A stretch of 64,000 nucleotides of DNA from Microbacterium hydrocarbonoxydans. Lineage in GTDB: Bacteria; Actinomycetota; Actinomycetes; Actinomycetales; Microbacteriaceae. The translations under genes and the position numbers were made by a program. Below, one piece after another: positions 49,817 to 57,341 of this stretch; the stretch's first letter is position 1; each line of letters opens with the position of its first letter. Below the pieces are notes generated by a model. It had not been told where the DNA came from. It did no database searches and saw only the letters and a program-made list of their open reading frames with translations. Where the stretch lies: assembly GCF_023715885.1 (NCBI RefSeq), contig NZ_JAMBOY010000003.1, forward strand, positions 62,001-126,000. The letters run 5' to 3'.

Positions 49817-51543
49817 CCATGACCGCCCCGGCGACGGCCCAGAACTCCGCGACGTCCGTCGCGGACCGCGCACCGCGCCGCCCCGTCTCGCCCGAGCGCA
49901 TCGCCGCGGGGCTCACCCTGCTCGCCCTCGTGGTACTCGGCATCCTCGCCGTGGGCGAGGTCGGCATCTCCATCCCCGCGATGGTGCAGAGCTGGGGCAA
50001 CGCCGAGAACTTCATGGCCCGCGTGGGCGGGCTCTCCTTCCCCGAGGCCGGCGATCTCGTGTGGCTCATCGCGCTCACGGTGGGACTCGTGCTCGTCGGC
50101 ACACTGCTGGCAGCCGTGCTCTCGGTTCCGATCGCGTACCTCGCTGCGGCGAACACGACGCCCGGGAACGGCTGGCGCGCCGCCGCCCGCTTCGTCGGGG
50201 TCCTCACCCGCGCGCTGCCTGATGTCGTGCTCGCCATGGCATTCGTGCTGATGTTCTCCCTCGGCACCCTCCCCGGCATCCTCGCGATCGGCATCCACTC
50301 CATCGGGATGATCTCGAAGATGTTCGCCGACGCGATCGAGCAGATCGACGAGGGTCCCCGGCTCGCGATCCGCGCCGCCGGCGGATCGCGGATGCAGGAG
50401 TTCACGGCCGGCATCCTGCCCCAGGTGCTGCCGAGCTGGGTCGCGACCGTGCTGCACCGCAACGACATCAACCTGCGGGGCAGCGTCGTGCTCGGATACG
50501 TCGGCGTCGCGGGTCTCGGCCTCGAGATGTCGTATGCGTTCAAGTCGCTGAACTACGGCAAGGGGCTCGGCATCGCCCTCGTCATCTTCGTCCTCTGCAT
50601 CGTCATGGAGATCGTGTCGAGCATGGTGCGCGGTGCGATGCTCGGGCAGCAGAAGCACACGCGTTCCTGGATCGACCGCATCATCCACCCGCGGCTGCGC
50701 GACGCCCACACCGGCGGAGCACCCATGACTCGTCCGGCATGGGCCGCGACTCCGCAGACCGCGGTCCGTCGTCCCTGGACCGCCGAGCGGGTGCGCAACA
50801 CGGCAGGCGTGGCCATCGCCGTGCTCGTCGTGATCGGCAGCGTCGTGGTCAGCCAGATCAACTGGATGGACTTCTTCACCTTCTGGGCCAAGCTCCCCGA
50901 GGTCGCGGCCAGGTTCTGGCCGCCGTCGTTCGGCAGCTACGACGCCGCTGCGATGTTCCTCGCGATGCGTGACACCGTGGCGATCGCACTCGCCGCAACC
51001 GTCCTCACGCTCCTCCCGTCGCTGGTGCTCGGGTCCCTCGCCGCGACGAACGTGGCGCCGAACTCCGGTATCCGCGGTGCCGCTCGGCTGCTGCTGGTCG
51101 GCATCCGCGGCATCCCGGAGCTCATCCTCGCGATCGTGCTCGTCGTCATCACGGGTCTCGGCGCCCAGGCCGGGGTGATCGCCCTTGCGATCGGCGGGAT
51201 CGGTCTGCTGGGCAAGCTCATCGCCGACTCGTTCGAGGAGGTCGACCGCGGACCCGAGCGCGCACTGCGCGCCGTCGGCGCCACGCGTCTGCAGACCTAC
51301 ACCGCGGCCACCGTTCCGCAGGGGGTGCAGGCGTTGATCGGACACAGCTTCTACATGCTCGACACGAACATCCGGGCGGCGACGATCCTCGGCATCGTCG
51401 GAGGCGGGGGAGTGGGCTACTACCTGCTCAATGCGAGCCAGGGATCCCGCTACGAGACGGTGACCGCGATCGTGCTCATGATCCTCGTGACGGTGCTCGT
51501 CGTCGAGGGCCTCGCGATGTGGATGCGGAAGGTGTTCCGATGA
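49813..51543 (+). CDS. phnE: fused double PhnE phosphonate ABC permease
   Basis: A 576-residue protein made of two PhnE-type permease halves in one chain (about 1-295 and 296-576), each with about five to six spans and an EAA-like loop (EGPRLAIRAAGGSRMQEFTA; RGPERALRAVGATRLQTYTA). Usually PhnE halves are separate homodimer subunits, so the fusion fixes a 1:1 pair. GTG start at the PhnC stop. The next gene overlaps its stop (ATGA). Confidence 0.93.
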   Translation: MTMTAPATAQNSATSVADRAPRRPVSPERIAAGLTLLALVVLGILAVGEVGISIPAMVQSWGNAENFMARVGGLSFPEAGDLVWLIALTVGLVLVGTLLAAVLSVPIAYLAAANTTPGNGWRAAARFVGVLTRALPDVVLAMAFVLMFSLGTLPGILAIGIHSIGMISKMFADAIEQIDEGPRLAIRAAGGSRMQEFTAGILPQVLPSWVATVLHRNDINLRGSVVLGYVGVAGLGLEMSYAFKSLNYGKGLGIALVIFVLCIVMEIVSSMVRGAMLGQQKHTRSWIDRIIHPRLRDAHTGGAPMTRPAWAATPQTAVRRPWTAERVRNTAGVAIAVLVVIGSVVVSQINWMDFFTFWAKLPEVAARFWPPSFGSYDAAAMFLAMRDTVAIALAATVLTLLPSLVLGSLAATNVAPNSGIRGAARLLLVGIRGIPELILAIVLVVITGLGAQAGVIALAIGGIGLLGKLIADSFEEVDRGPERALRAVGATRLQTYTAATVPQGVQALIGHSFYMLDTNIRAATILGIVGGGGVGYYLLNASQGSRYETVTAIVLMILVTVLVVEGLAMWMRKVFR

Positions 51544-52679
51544 CCCTCTCTCACGACACGGCCGACCTGGTCGTCATCGGCTCCGGCGTCGTCGGCCTCG
51601 GCGCCGCATACGCCGCGGTCCGGCGCGGACTCCGCGTGATCGTCGTCGACCGGACGGACGCTCCGGTCGGCGCGACGATCCGCAACTTCGGCCACCTGTG
51701 CATCGGAGCCCAGTCCGGCGAAGCCCGCCGCTACGCTGATGCGTCGCGCGAGCTCTGGCTGCGCCTCGCTCGCGACGCCGGCTTCTGGCTGCGAGAGTCC
51801 GGCACGCTCGTCGCCGCGCGGCATCCCGACGAGATCGCGGTGGTGGAACGCGCGGCGCAGGACGGCGGCATCAGGATGCTGGAGGCCGATGAGCTGCGGC
51901 GCCTCGCGCCGCTCCGCGCCGAGGGTCTCGTCGGCGGGGCCCACATCGAGCCCGACCTGCAGACCGACCCCCGTGCGGCCGCCCCTGCGATCGTGCGACA
52001 CCTCGCCGCCCTCGGAGTCGAGTTCCGGTTCCGCACAGCCGCGAACGCGGTGGCGGCCGGGCGCGTGCTGACGAGCCGCGGTGCCATCGACGCGGGTGCG
52101 ATCGTCGTCGCGGCCAACCACGACGTCGACCAGTTGCTGCCGGAGCTCGCCGAGAGCCGGGGCATCGAGCGGTGCGCACTCGACATGATGCGGGCCGCCG
52201 TCGACTTCGCGCGTCCACTCGCCGCACCCCTGCTGACGGGCTGGTCGCTCGTTCGGTACGGTCGCTTCGCCGAGGGATCGGCGGCGACCGCACTGCGGGA
52301 GCGTCTGCACGCCGAGCGGCCGGAGCTCGCCGCGCTCGACCTCAATCAGATGTACACGCAGCTGCCCGACGGCACGCTCATCCTGGGCGACTCGCACGCC
52401 ACGGCGACCGCGCCGGCGCCGTTCCAGCCCGAGGCCGCGTTCACGGCATTCCTCGCGGAGGCGGAGGCGCTGTTCGACATCCCGGCTCCCCGCGTGCTCG
52501 AACGCTGGCAGGGCGTCTACGCGAAGGCGCCGGGCGATTTCCTCGTCGACACGGCTGTCGACGGTGTGCTCGTGCTCGCCGCGACGACGGGGATCGGAAT
52601 GACGACGGGACTGGGGCTCGCCGAAGAGAATCTCACCGCCGCCTTCGGGTGGGCACCAGCGATGGAAGGAACACCATGA
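51540..52679 (+). CDS. FAD-dependent oxidoreductase of phosphonate clusters (TIGR03364-like)
   Basis: A 379-residue flavoprotein of the DAO/glycine oxidase type. The N-terminal Rossmann motif DLVVIGSGVVGLGAAYAAVR binds FAD, followed by GATIRNFGHLCIGAQSGEAR and a late ATTGIGMTTGLGLAEEN. This subfamily is almost always next to a phosphonatase-like HAD and phosphonate transport genes. It probably oxidises the amine of 2-aminoethylphosphonate or an N-alkyl form to phosphonoacetaldehyde with release of the amine. This is inference from context. ATG overlaps the PhnE stop. Confidence 0.85.
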   Translation: MTLSHDTADLVVIGSGVVGLGAAYAAVRRGLRVIVVDRTDAPVGATIRNFGHLCIGAQSGEARRYADASRELWLRLARDAGFWLRESGTLVAARHPDEIAVVERAAQDGGIRMLEADELRRLAPLRAEGLVGGAHIEPDLQTDPRAAAPAIVRHLAALGVEFRFRTAANAVAAGRVLTSRGAIDAGAIVVAANHDVDQLLPELAESRGIERCALDMMRAAVDFARPLAAPLLTGWSLVRYGRFAEGSAATALRERLHAERPELAALDLNQMYTQLPDGTLILGDSHATATAPAPFQPEAAFTAFLAEAEALFDIPAPRVLERWQGVYAKAPGDFLVDTAVDGVLVLAATTGIGMTTGLGLAEENLTAAFGWAPAMEGTP

Positions 52680-53416
52680 CCACTCCGCTCGAATCCCCGA
52701 GGCGCGACGCCGTGCCCGCGGAACTCGTCGTGCTCGACATGGCCGGCACCACGGTGCTCGACGACGGCGTCGTGGAGAGCGCGTTCCAGCGTGCGGCCGA
52801 GCGCACCGGCGTCGCCGACCGGATGCCGTGGGGCGAGGCTCTCGCGTACGTCCGGGACACCATGGGCCAGTCGAAGATCGACGTCTTCACCCATCTCGCC
52901 GGTGGCGACCGGGCGGCCGCCGAGCGCGCGACCGCGGCCTTCGAGGGCGCCTATGCCGAGATCGTCGCCGAGCAGGGCGTCACCCCGATCGCCGGCGCCG
53001 CCGACGCGATCCAGGACCTCAAGGACGCCGGGCTCGCGGTCGTCCTGACGACCGGTTTCGCGCCGGTGACCCGCGACGCGCTGATCGACGGTCTCGGGTG
53101 GCGGGGCCTGATCGACCTCGCCCTCTCGCCGGTCGATGCCGGCCGGGGGCGCCCGGCGCCCGACCTCGTGCTCACGGCACTGCTGCGCACCGGGGCTTCC
53201 TCGGTCTCGGCGGTCGCGGTGGCCGGGGACACCGTCAGCGATATCGAGTCGGGACGCCGTGCCGGCGCCGGCTTCGTGGCGGGCGTGCTCACGGGAGCCC
53301 ACGATCGGGATGCGCTCACGGCTGCGGGAGCCGATGCCGTGCTCGCCGACGTCACAGCTCTGCGCGCGTCGCTCGCCGAGCACGACCTGCTGCGCCTCGT
53401 CGCCGCCACCCCGTGA
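52676..53416 (+). CDS. phosphonatase-like HAD hydrolase
   Basis: A 246-residue HAD-superfamily enzyme close to PhnX. The nucleophile motif is LVVLDMAGTTVLDDG (Asp21), with DxAGT as in phosphonoacetaldehyde hydrolase. MGQSKIDVF places Lys67 where PhnX has its Schiff-base Lys (MGxxKxD), 46 residues after the nucleophile. LTTGFAPVTRDALIDGLGW and VAVAGDTVSDIESGRRAG complete motifs II-IV. It would split phosphonoacetaldehyde into acetaldehyde and phosphate. ATG overlaps the preceding stop (ATGA). Confidence 0.85.
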   Translation: MTTPLESPRRDAVPAELVVLDMAGTTVLDDGVVESAFQRAAERTGVADRMPWGEALAYVRDTMGQSKIDVFTHLAGGDRAAAERATAAFEGAYAEIVAEQGVTPIAGAADAIQDLKDAGLAVVLTTGFAPVTRDALIDGLGWRGLIDLALSPVDAGRGRPAPDLVLTALLRTGASSVSAVAVAGDTVSDIESGRRAGAGFVAGVLTGAHDRDALTAAGADAVLADVTALRASLAEHDLLRLVAATP

Positions 53417-53426
53417 GGCGGACGAC

Positions 53427-54515
53427 ATGGGCACGCTGCTGATCCGTCCCCCCGGCCACCGCCGCGACGTCGCGCTCCGACCTGCCGCGACCGCCATGGT
53501 GTGGATCGGCGAGGGACACCCGCACGAGACCATCGCGGTGCCGGGCGTGGCCCTCGGCGACCACGACGTGCTCGTCGCCGTCGAGCTCTCGACCATCTGC
53601 GGATCCGACGTGCACACCGTGCAGGGTCGCCGATCGGCACCTGTGCCGCTCGTGCTCGGTCACGAGAGCGTCGGCCGGGTGATCGCGACCGGCGACTCCG
53701 GCGCGACCACTGTCGACGGCGCACCTCTGCGCATCGGCGACCGCATCGTGTGGTCGGTCACGGTGTCGTGCGGCTCGTGCGATCGCTGCGCACGCGGGCT
53801 GACGCAGAAGTGCCGCACCCTCGCCAAGTACGGACATGACCGGGTCGGCGTGCACGGCGACCTCACCGGTGCCTTCGCGAGCCACGTGCAGGTGCGCGGC
53901 GGCACGGCGATCGTCCGCGCCCCGGAGTCCCTGCCCGCCTCGGTGCTGGCCCCCGCGTCGTGCGCCACGGCCACCGCCTGGGCGGCCGTCGCCAGAGCCG
54001 CCCGTGATCACGACCTCGACGGTGCGGCCGTGCGCATCCACGGTGCGGGTCTCGTCGGCCTGACCGCGGCGGCGATCGCGGCCGAGCACGGAGCCGCCGT
54101 GGAGGTCAGCGACCCGAACCCGGCACGTCGAGCGCTCGCCGCGCGTTTCGGAGCGACGTCTCTCGACCGGGAGCCGGAGGTCGTCATCGAGGCGTCTGGG
54201 CATGCCGTCGGCGATGCTCTCGCCGGTGTCGCCACCGGGGGGACCGTCGTGCTGGTCGGCAGCGTGTTCCCCGCGGATCCCGTGCCCCTCGACGCGGAGA
54301 GCATCGTGCGCCGCCTCGTCACCGTCGCCGGGGTGCACAATTACTCGGGCGCCGACCTCGTCGAAGCCGTCGGGTTCCTCGCCGGTCGCGGGCGCGCCTA
54401 CCCCTTCCCGGATGCCGTCGGGGAGATGCGTCCGCTCACCGCCGTCGACGAGGCTCTCGCCGCGGCATCCGCGCCCGAGGCCCCACTGCGCATCGGGCTC
54501 GTCCCCGGTCGCTGA
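53427..54515 (+). CDS. zinc alcohol dehydrogenase of phosphonate clusters (TIGR03366-like)
   Basis: A 362-residue medium-chain dehydrogenase. GHESVGRVIATGDSG holds the catalytic-zinc His-Glu, CGSCDRCARGLTQKC (near residue 113) is the structural-zinc Cys set, and the Rossmann fold begins at RIHGAGLVGLTAAAIAAEHG. This subfamily is predicted to accompany phosphonate catabolism; here it could reduce acetaldehyde or oxidise a hydroxyphosphonate. The HAD gene ends 10 nt upstream. No Ser or other unusual substitution is seen. Confidence 0.87.
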   Translation: MGTLLIRPPGHRRDVALRPAATAMVWIGEGHPHETIAVPGVALGDHDVLVAVELSTICGSDVHTVQGRRSAPVPLVLGHESVGRVIATGDSGATTVDGAPLRIGDRIVWSVTVSCGSCDRCARGLTQKCRTLAKYGHDRVGVHGDLTGAFASHVQVRGGTAIVRAPESLPASVLAPASCATATAWAAVARAARDHDLDGAAVRIHGAGLVGLTAAAIAAEHGAAVEVSDPNPARRALAARFGATSLDREPEVVIEASGHAVGDALAGVATGGTVVLVGSVFPADPVPLDAESIVRRLVTVAGVHNYSGADLVEAVGFLAGRGRAYPFPDAVGEMRPLTAVDEALAAASAPEAPLRIGLVPGR

Positions 54516-54521
54516 ACCGGC

Positions 54522-55028
54522 TCACTCGACGCCGACCCCGCGACGGGGGCCTGCCGCGCGAAGGCCCTCGGCGTGGAACGCGAGCAGACGCACGGCGGTT
54601 TCGACCGTCTCGTCGAGGATCTCCTTCGGTTCGCCGGTGAGCGCCAGCATCCGATGTCCGATGCCCTCCGGTGTCGCCCATCCGAGATATACCGTGCCCG
54701 CAGGGTGTCCGCCGTCGGGACCCGGACCGCCGACGCCCGTCGTCGAGACGCTGAGGTCAGCATCGAACAGCTGCCTGACGCCCTCGGCGAGCTGCTCTGC
54801 GCAGGTCGCCGACACGGGGTCGGTTCCCGGAGTCATGCCCAGCACCCGCTCCTTGATATCGGTCAGGTAGGCGACGACTCCGCCGGCGAACCACTCGCCG
54901 GCCCCCTCCGCCGCGCCGACCGTGCCGGCCAGGCGACCGGACGTGAGGGACTCGACCACGGCGATGCGGAGCCCTCGTTCGGCCGCGAGCTCGCCCAGAC
55001 GCTGCAGCGCCTCGTCGACCGCGCTCAC
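54522..55028 (-). CDS. CinA C-terminal-domain amidohydrolase
   Basis: A 168-residue CinA C-terminal-type protein (nicotinamide-nucleotide amidohydrolase, PncC). The motifs IAVVESLTSGRLAGTVGAAE, GGVVAYLTDIKERVLGM, SATCAEQLAEGVRQLF, STTGVGGPGPDGGHPAGTV are typical. It hydrolyses NMN to nicotinate mononucleotide and ammonia. It lacks the N-terminal MoaB-like domain of full CinA. GTG at 55028 overlaps the TGA stop of a 20-codon leader frame (GTGA). Confidence 0.9.
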   Translation of the reverse strand: MSAVDEALQRLGELAAERGLRIAVVESLTSGRLAGTVGAAEGAGEWFAGGVVAYLTDIKERVLGMTPGTDPVSATCAEQLAEGVRQLFDADLSVSTTGVGGPGPDGGHPAGTVYLGWATPEGIGHRMLALTGEPKEILDETVETAVRLLAFHAEGLRAAGPRRGVGVE

Positions 55029-55087
55029 CGGACCCCGCCCTCGGTGCACCGGGTCTCGAGCGTCGTGATGTGTCGCGCGGTGGTCAT
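55025..55087 (-). CDS. 20-residue leader peptide coupled to the CinA-type gene
   Basis: ATG at 55087 opens MTTARHITTLETRCTEGGVR, with AAGGAG seven nt upstream, and its TGA overlaps the GTG start of the downstream gene in a GTGA junction. The strong ribosome-binding site belongs to the leader rather than to the CinA-type gene, whose own site (GAGGGCGGGG) is poor, so CinA synthesis probably depends on translation of the leader. The peptide has no known relatives and does not look like an amino acid attenuator. Confidence 0.55.
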   Translation of the reverse strand: MTTARHITTLETRCTEGGVR

Positions 55088-55176
55088 GCTTCTGCTCCTT
55101 CTCGGTCGATCGCGCCCCGGGCGCTGAGGACCTCGGGGCGTGATCCCGACGTTAGAGGCGCCGGACGGCGGGGGAG

Positions 55177-55191
55177 AGGGGGATTGACAAC
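55177..55191 (-). promoter_or_regulatory. GTTGTCAATCCCCCT box upstream of the leader/CinA genes
   Basis: Minus-strand GTTGTCAATCCCCCT lies about 90 nt before the leader ATG at 55087. It matches the box seen before the CsbD, FHA and SDR genes. The DUF6766 gene begins in the same place on the other strand. Confidence 0.4.
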
Positions 55192-55899
55192 TCCGCTCCC
55201 GCTCGTCAAGCCCCTCCCCGAGCCCGACGCGCGATCCGCGACAACGGCCTCAGCCTGTTCTTCCTGGCGCTCTTCGTGCTCGCTCTGCTCGGTCAGTCGG
55301 TCGCCGGCTACCTGCGCAACGATGCGGAACTGACGGATCACGGGATGCCGAGCATCGGCTTCGGAGAGCTCGTCACCTCGTGGGATTTCCTCGTCGACGT
55401 CGCCGAGAACTGGCAGTCGGAGTTCCTCCACTTCTTCCTCTTCATCGCCGCGACCATCTGGCTCGTGCAGCGCGGGTCGCCGGAATCGAAGCGGCCGGGG
55501 GACGAGGGGCCGGGCAGCGACGCCGATCAACGCGTCGGCGACCAGGCCCGCCCGGACCCTCCGGCGTGGGCGCGCGCGGGCGGGCTGAGGGCCATGCTCT
55601 ACAGCAACTCCCTGCTCATCGCCATGGGAGCGATCTTCCTGCTCTCCTGGCTCGCGCAGTCGCTGACCGGCACCGTGGTGATGAACTCGGAGAACGCCAT
55701 GCACGGCGCAGGCGCGATCACCTGGTTCGACTACGTCGTGTCGGCGGACTTCTGGGACCGCACGCTGCAGAACTGGCAGTCGGAGTTCCTCGCGGTCGGC
55801 ACGATGGTCGCGTTCTCCATCTACCTGCGACAGCGCGGGTCCGCCGAGTCGAAGCCGGTCGGCGTCCCGGATCAGGTCTCGTCGACCGAGTCGGAGTGA
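55183..55899 (+). CDS. DUF6766 family membrane protein, start uncertain
   Basis: The protein has four hydrophobic segments in two repeated pairs. The family repeat is visible twice: DVAENWQSEFLHFFLFIAAT and DRTLQNWQSEFLAVGTMVAF, each followed by a polar loop with QRGSPESK or QRGSAESK. The first conventional start in frame is GTG at 55276, but in-frame codons upstream spell RDNGLSLFFLALFVLALLGQ, the first span of this family, and open only as far as a TAG at 55153. An ATT at 55183 directly after a G/A-rich site is the only reasonable start. Alternatively one base has been lost near 55230. Function unknown. Confidence 0.7.
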   Translation: MDNSAPARQAPPRARRAIRDNGLSLFFLALFVLALLGQSVAGYLRNDAELTDHGMPSIGFGELVTSWDFLVDVAENWQSEFLHFFLFIAATIWLVQRGSPESKRPGDEGPGSDADQRVGDQARPDPPAWARAGGLRAMLYSNSLLIAMGAIFLLSWLAQSLTGTVVMNSENAMHGAGAITWFDYVVSADFWDRTLQNWQSEFLAVGTMVAFSIYLRQRGSAESKPVGVPDQVSSTESE

Positions 55900-56393
55900 G
55901 TCGGAGCCTCCGACTCGATGGTCGCCTCGTCGGAGTAGTCCGGCCGCGGCGGCTGCAGCGGCTGGTCGGAGTACTCTCCGCCGAGGCGTCCGCCGTAGGG
56001 GCGTCCGTGGTCGGCGAACTCGTCGCGTGCGTACACGAGCGTCCATGGGCCCACCGTGAAGCGCGCGCCGGTCCGAAGGGTCTGGCTGCGCTCGCCGGGG
56101 TGGGTGGCGTCGGCGTCGGGGTTGGAGTTCATCTCTCCCGCGCCGTGCAGTTCGAGCACGTACTCGTCGCGGTCGTCGTGAGTGATCGTCGCATGCACCG
56201 GATCGGCATCGGCGAGGCGCAGGTCCGCGTCGGCGGCCGAGCCGATGCGCACGACGTCGGACTCCAGCGCGAATTCCGACCGCTCGTCGTCGCGCGTGAC
56301 GCGGAGGCGGGGGTTCCCGGCGCCGAACTCGGCGTGCGTGGTGGTGGGCGCGTAGCCCTCGTCGGAGCGGTCGTCGATGTGGCGTGCGTTCAT
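55872..56393 (-). CDS. FHA-like domain protein
   Basis: A 173-residue protein. The middle region ESDVVRIGSAADADLRLADA and PVHATITHDDRDEYVLELHG fit a forkhead-associated domain (the G-S/R-x-x-D and S/H-x-x-I pattern that binds phosphothreonine). An acidic tail follows (PRPDYSDEATIESEAPTHSD). It could read out Ser/Thr kinase signals. GAGGAGG stands before the ATG. It overlaps the 3' end of the DUF6766 gene by 28 nt. A GTCAACCCCCTG/TAGGGTC pair stands upstream. Annotation from the fold pattern only. Confidence 0.68.
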   Translation of the reverse strand: MNARHIDDRSDEGYAPTTTHAEFGAGNPRLRVTRDDERSEFALESDVVRIGSAADADLRLADADPVHATITHDDRDEYVLELHGAGEMNSNPDADATHPGERSQTLRTGARFTVGPWTLVYARDEFADHGRPYGGRLGGEYSDQPLQPPRPDYSDEATIESEAPTHSDSVDET

Positions 56394-56425
56394 GATCTTG
56401 GCCTCCTCGGGTCGAGAATTCGACC

Positions 56426-56815
56426 CTACGCGGTGCGCCCGTCGCTGTCAGGGGGTTGACTTCCGTCGGCCTGGTCGCCCGCGGCTCCGTCCGCGGCTGT
56501 GAGCTCTGCCGCGGGCACGAGATCCTCACTGACGAGCGTGATGCCGCCGCTGCTGTTCGCCGAGTTCGCCATCGCGGTTATCCAGTCCGCGCGCAGTTCC
56601 ACTCCTTCCGGGTCGTCGAATACGAACCGCAGCGGGATCGAGGGATGGAGCCAGATCGTGGTGCGCCCCGGGGGCTGCCCCGCGGGGTGAGTCCAGCTGA
56701 GCGTGAAGCTCTCGTTGCGACGCAGCTTCGTGGCGACCACGACCTTGAGATGAGCCAGGGCGCGGTCCTCGATGTGGATCGGGTTGTCCGCGCCGTCGTA
56801 GTAGATCAGTCCCAT
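56426..56815 (-). CDS. DUF7882 family protein
   Basis: A 129-residue protein with the pattern GLIYYDGADNPIHIEDRALA, HLKVVVATKLRRNESFTLSW, GRTTIWLHPSIPLRFVF, ANSANSSGG. Relatives in Actinobacteria are often named ATP-dependent DNA ligase, but no ligase motif (KxDG) is present. A divergent paralogue lies at 56898. The ATG at 56815 has TACCGT six nt upstream, so translation is probably leaderless. The last 30 residues are polar and low in complexity. Role unknown. Confidence 0.8.
   Translation of the reverse strand: MGLIYYDGADNPIHIEDRALAHLKVVVATKLRRNESFTLSWTHPAGQPPGRTTIWLHPSIPLRFVFDDPEGVELRADWITAMANSANSSGGITLVSEDLVPAAELTAADGAAGDQADGSQPPDSDGRTA
56449..56460 (-). promoter_or_regulatory. GTCAACCCCCTG box with TAGGGTC upstream of FHA gene
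   Basis: Minus-strand GTCAACCCCCTG (56460-56449) is followed, 20 nt later, by TAGGGTCGAATTC near the FHA start at 56393. It lies within the last codons of the DUF7882 gene. The two parts have the spacing expected of an alternative sigma factor promoter. Confidence 0.45.
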
Positions 56816-56821
56816 ACCGGC

Positions 56822-56827
56822 ACGGTA
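56822..56827 (-). promoter_or_regulatory. -10 hexamer of the leaderless DUF7882 gene
   Basis: Minus-strand TACCGT (56827-56822) stands six nt before the ATG at 56815 with no ribosome-binding site between, as at 1001-1006, 22124-22129 and 45295-45300. Confidence 0.5.
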
Positions 56828-56897
56828 CGCCGCAACTTCGCCAGGCGACAGGCGTATCGTGGTGAGAGGCCGTGCCATGCGGACAGGAGAGGGCGGG

Positions 56898-57248
56898 ATG
56901 GGCAAGTTCATCTATGAGGGCAGCGTCAAGAGCGAGATCGAGGACAGGGCGCTCACCCACCTGCAGCTCGTGATCACCGCGAAGCTGCGTCGAGGCGAGC
57001 CGTTCCCGTTCAGCTGGCGCGAGGACACCAGCGTCGGGGGAGGGCGCACGACGGTCTGGATGCAGCCGGGGAGCTCTCTCGTCTTCAAGTACTTCGGCAG
57101 CCGCCAGCCGTCGATCAACCGCGCCTGGATCGAAGCGCTCGCGTTCACCGCGAACTCGCCCGGGGGCCTCTACCTGGTCCCCGAGCCGCAGGACGGCGGC
57201 GGATCCGCGGACTCGACGGGCGAGGTCGCCACAGCGCCTCCCGCCTGA
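56898..57248 (+). CDS. DUF7882 family protein (paralogue)
   Basis: A 116-residue paralogue of the divergent gene, with GKFIYEGSVKSEIEDRALTH, LQLVITAKLRRGEPFPFSWR and GGGRTTVWMQPGSSLVFKYF, then ANSPGGLYLVP. Both copies keep the E-D-R-A-L and K-L-R-R pattern but differ by more than half the residues. This copy has GAGGGCGGG before ATG at 56898 rather than a leaderless start. The two share an 82-nt gap, so one control region may drive both. Role unknown. Confidence 0.8.
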   Translation: MGKFIYEGSVKSEIEDRALTHLQLVITAKLRRGEPFPFSWREDTSVGGGRTTVWMQPGSSLVFKYFGSRQPSINRAWIEALAFTANSPGGLYLVPEPQDGGGSADSTGEVATAPPA

Positions 57249-57266
57249 TCGAGGAAGGCGGGGAAT

Positions 57267-57281
57267 GTTGTCAACCCCCTG
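57267..57281 (+). promoter_or_regulatory. GTTGTCAACCCCCTG box upstream of the SDR gene
   Basis: GTTGTCAACCCCCTG stands 61 nt before the SDR ATG, followed about 20 nt later by GGAAGTCTCGATGG. It matches the box before CsbD (9918-9932) and FHA (56449-56460). Confidence 0.45.
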
Positions 57282-57341
57282 CCTCCCCCCGGCATCGGCC
57301 GGAAGTCTCGATGGACACCCATCGAGAGGAGCGACAGCGCC

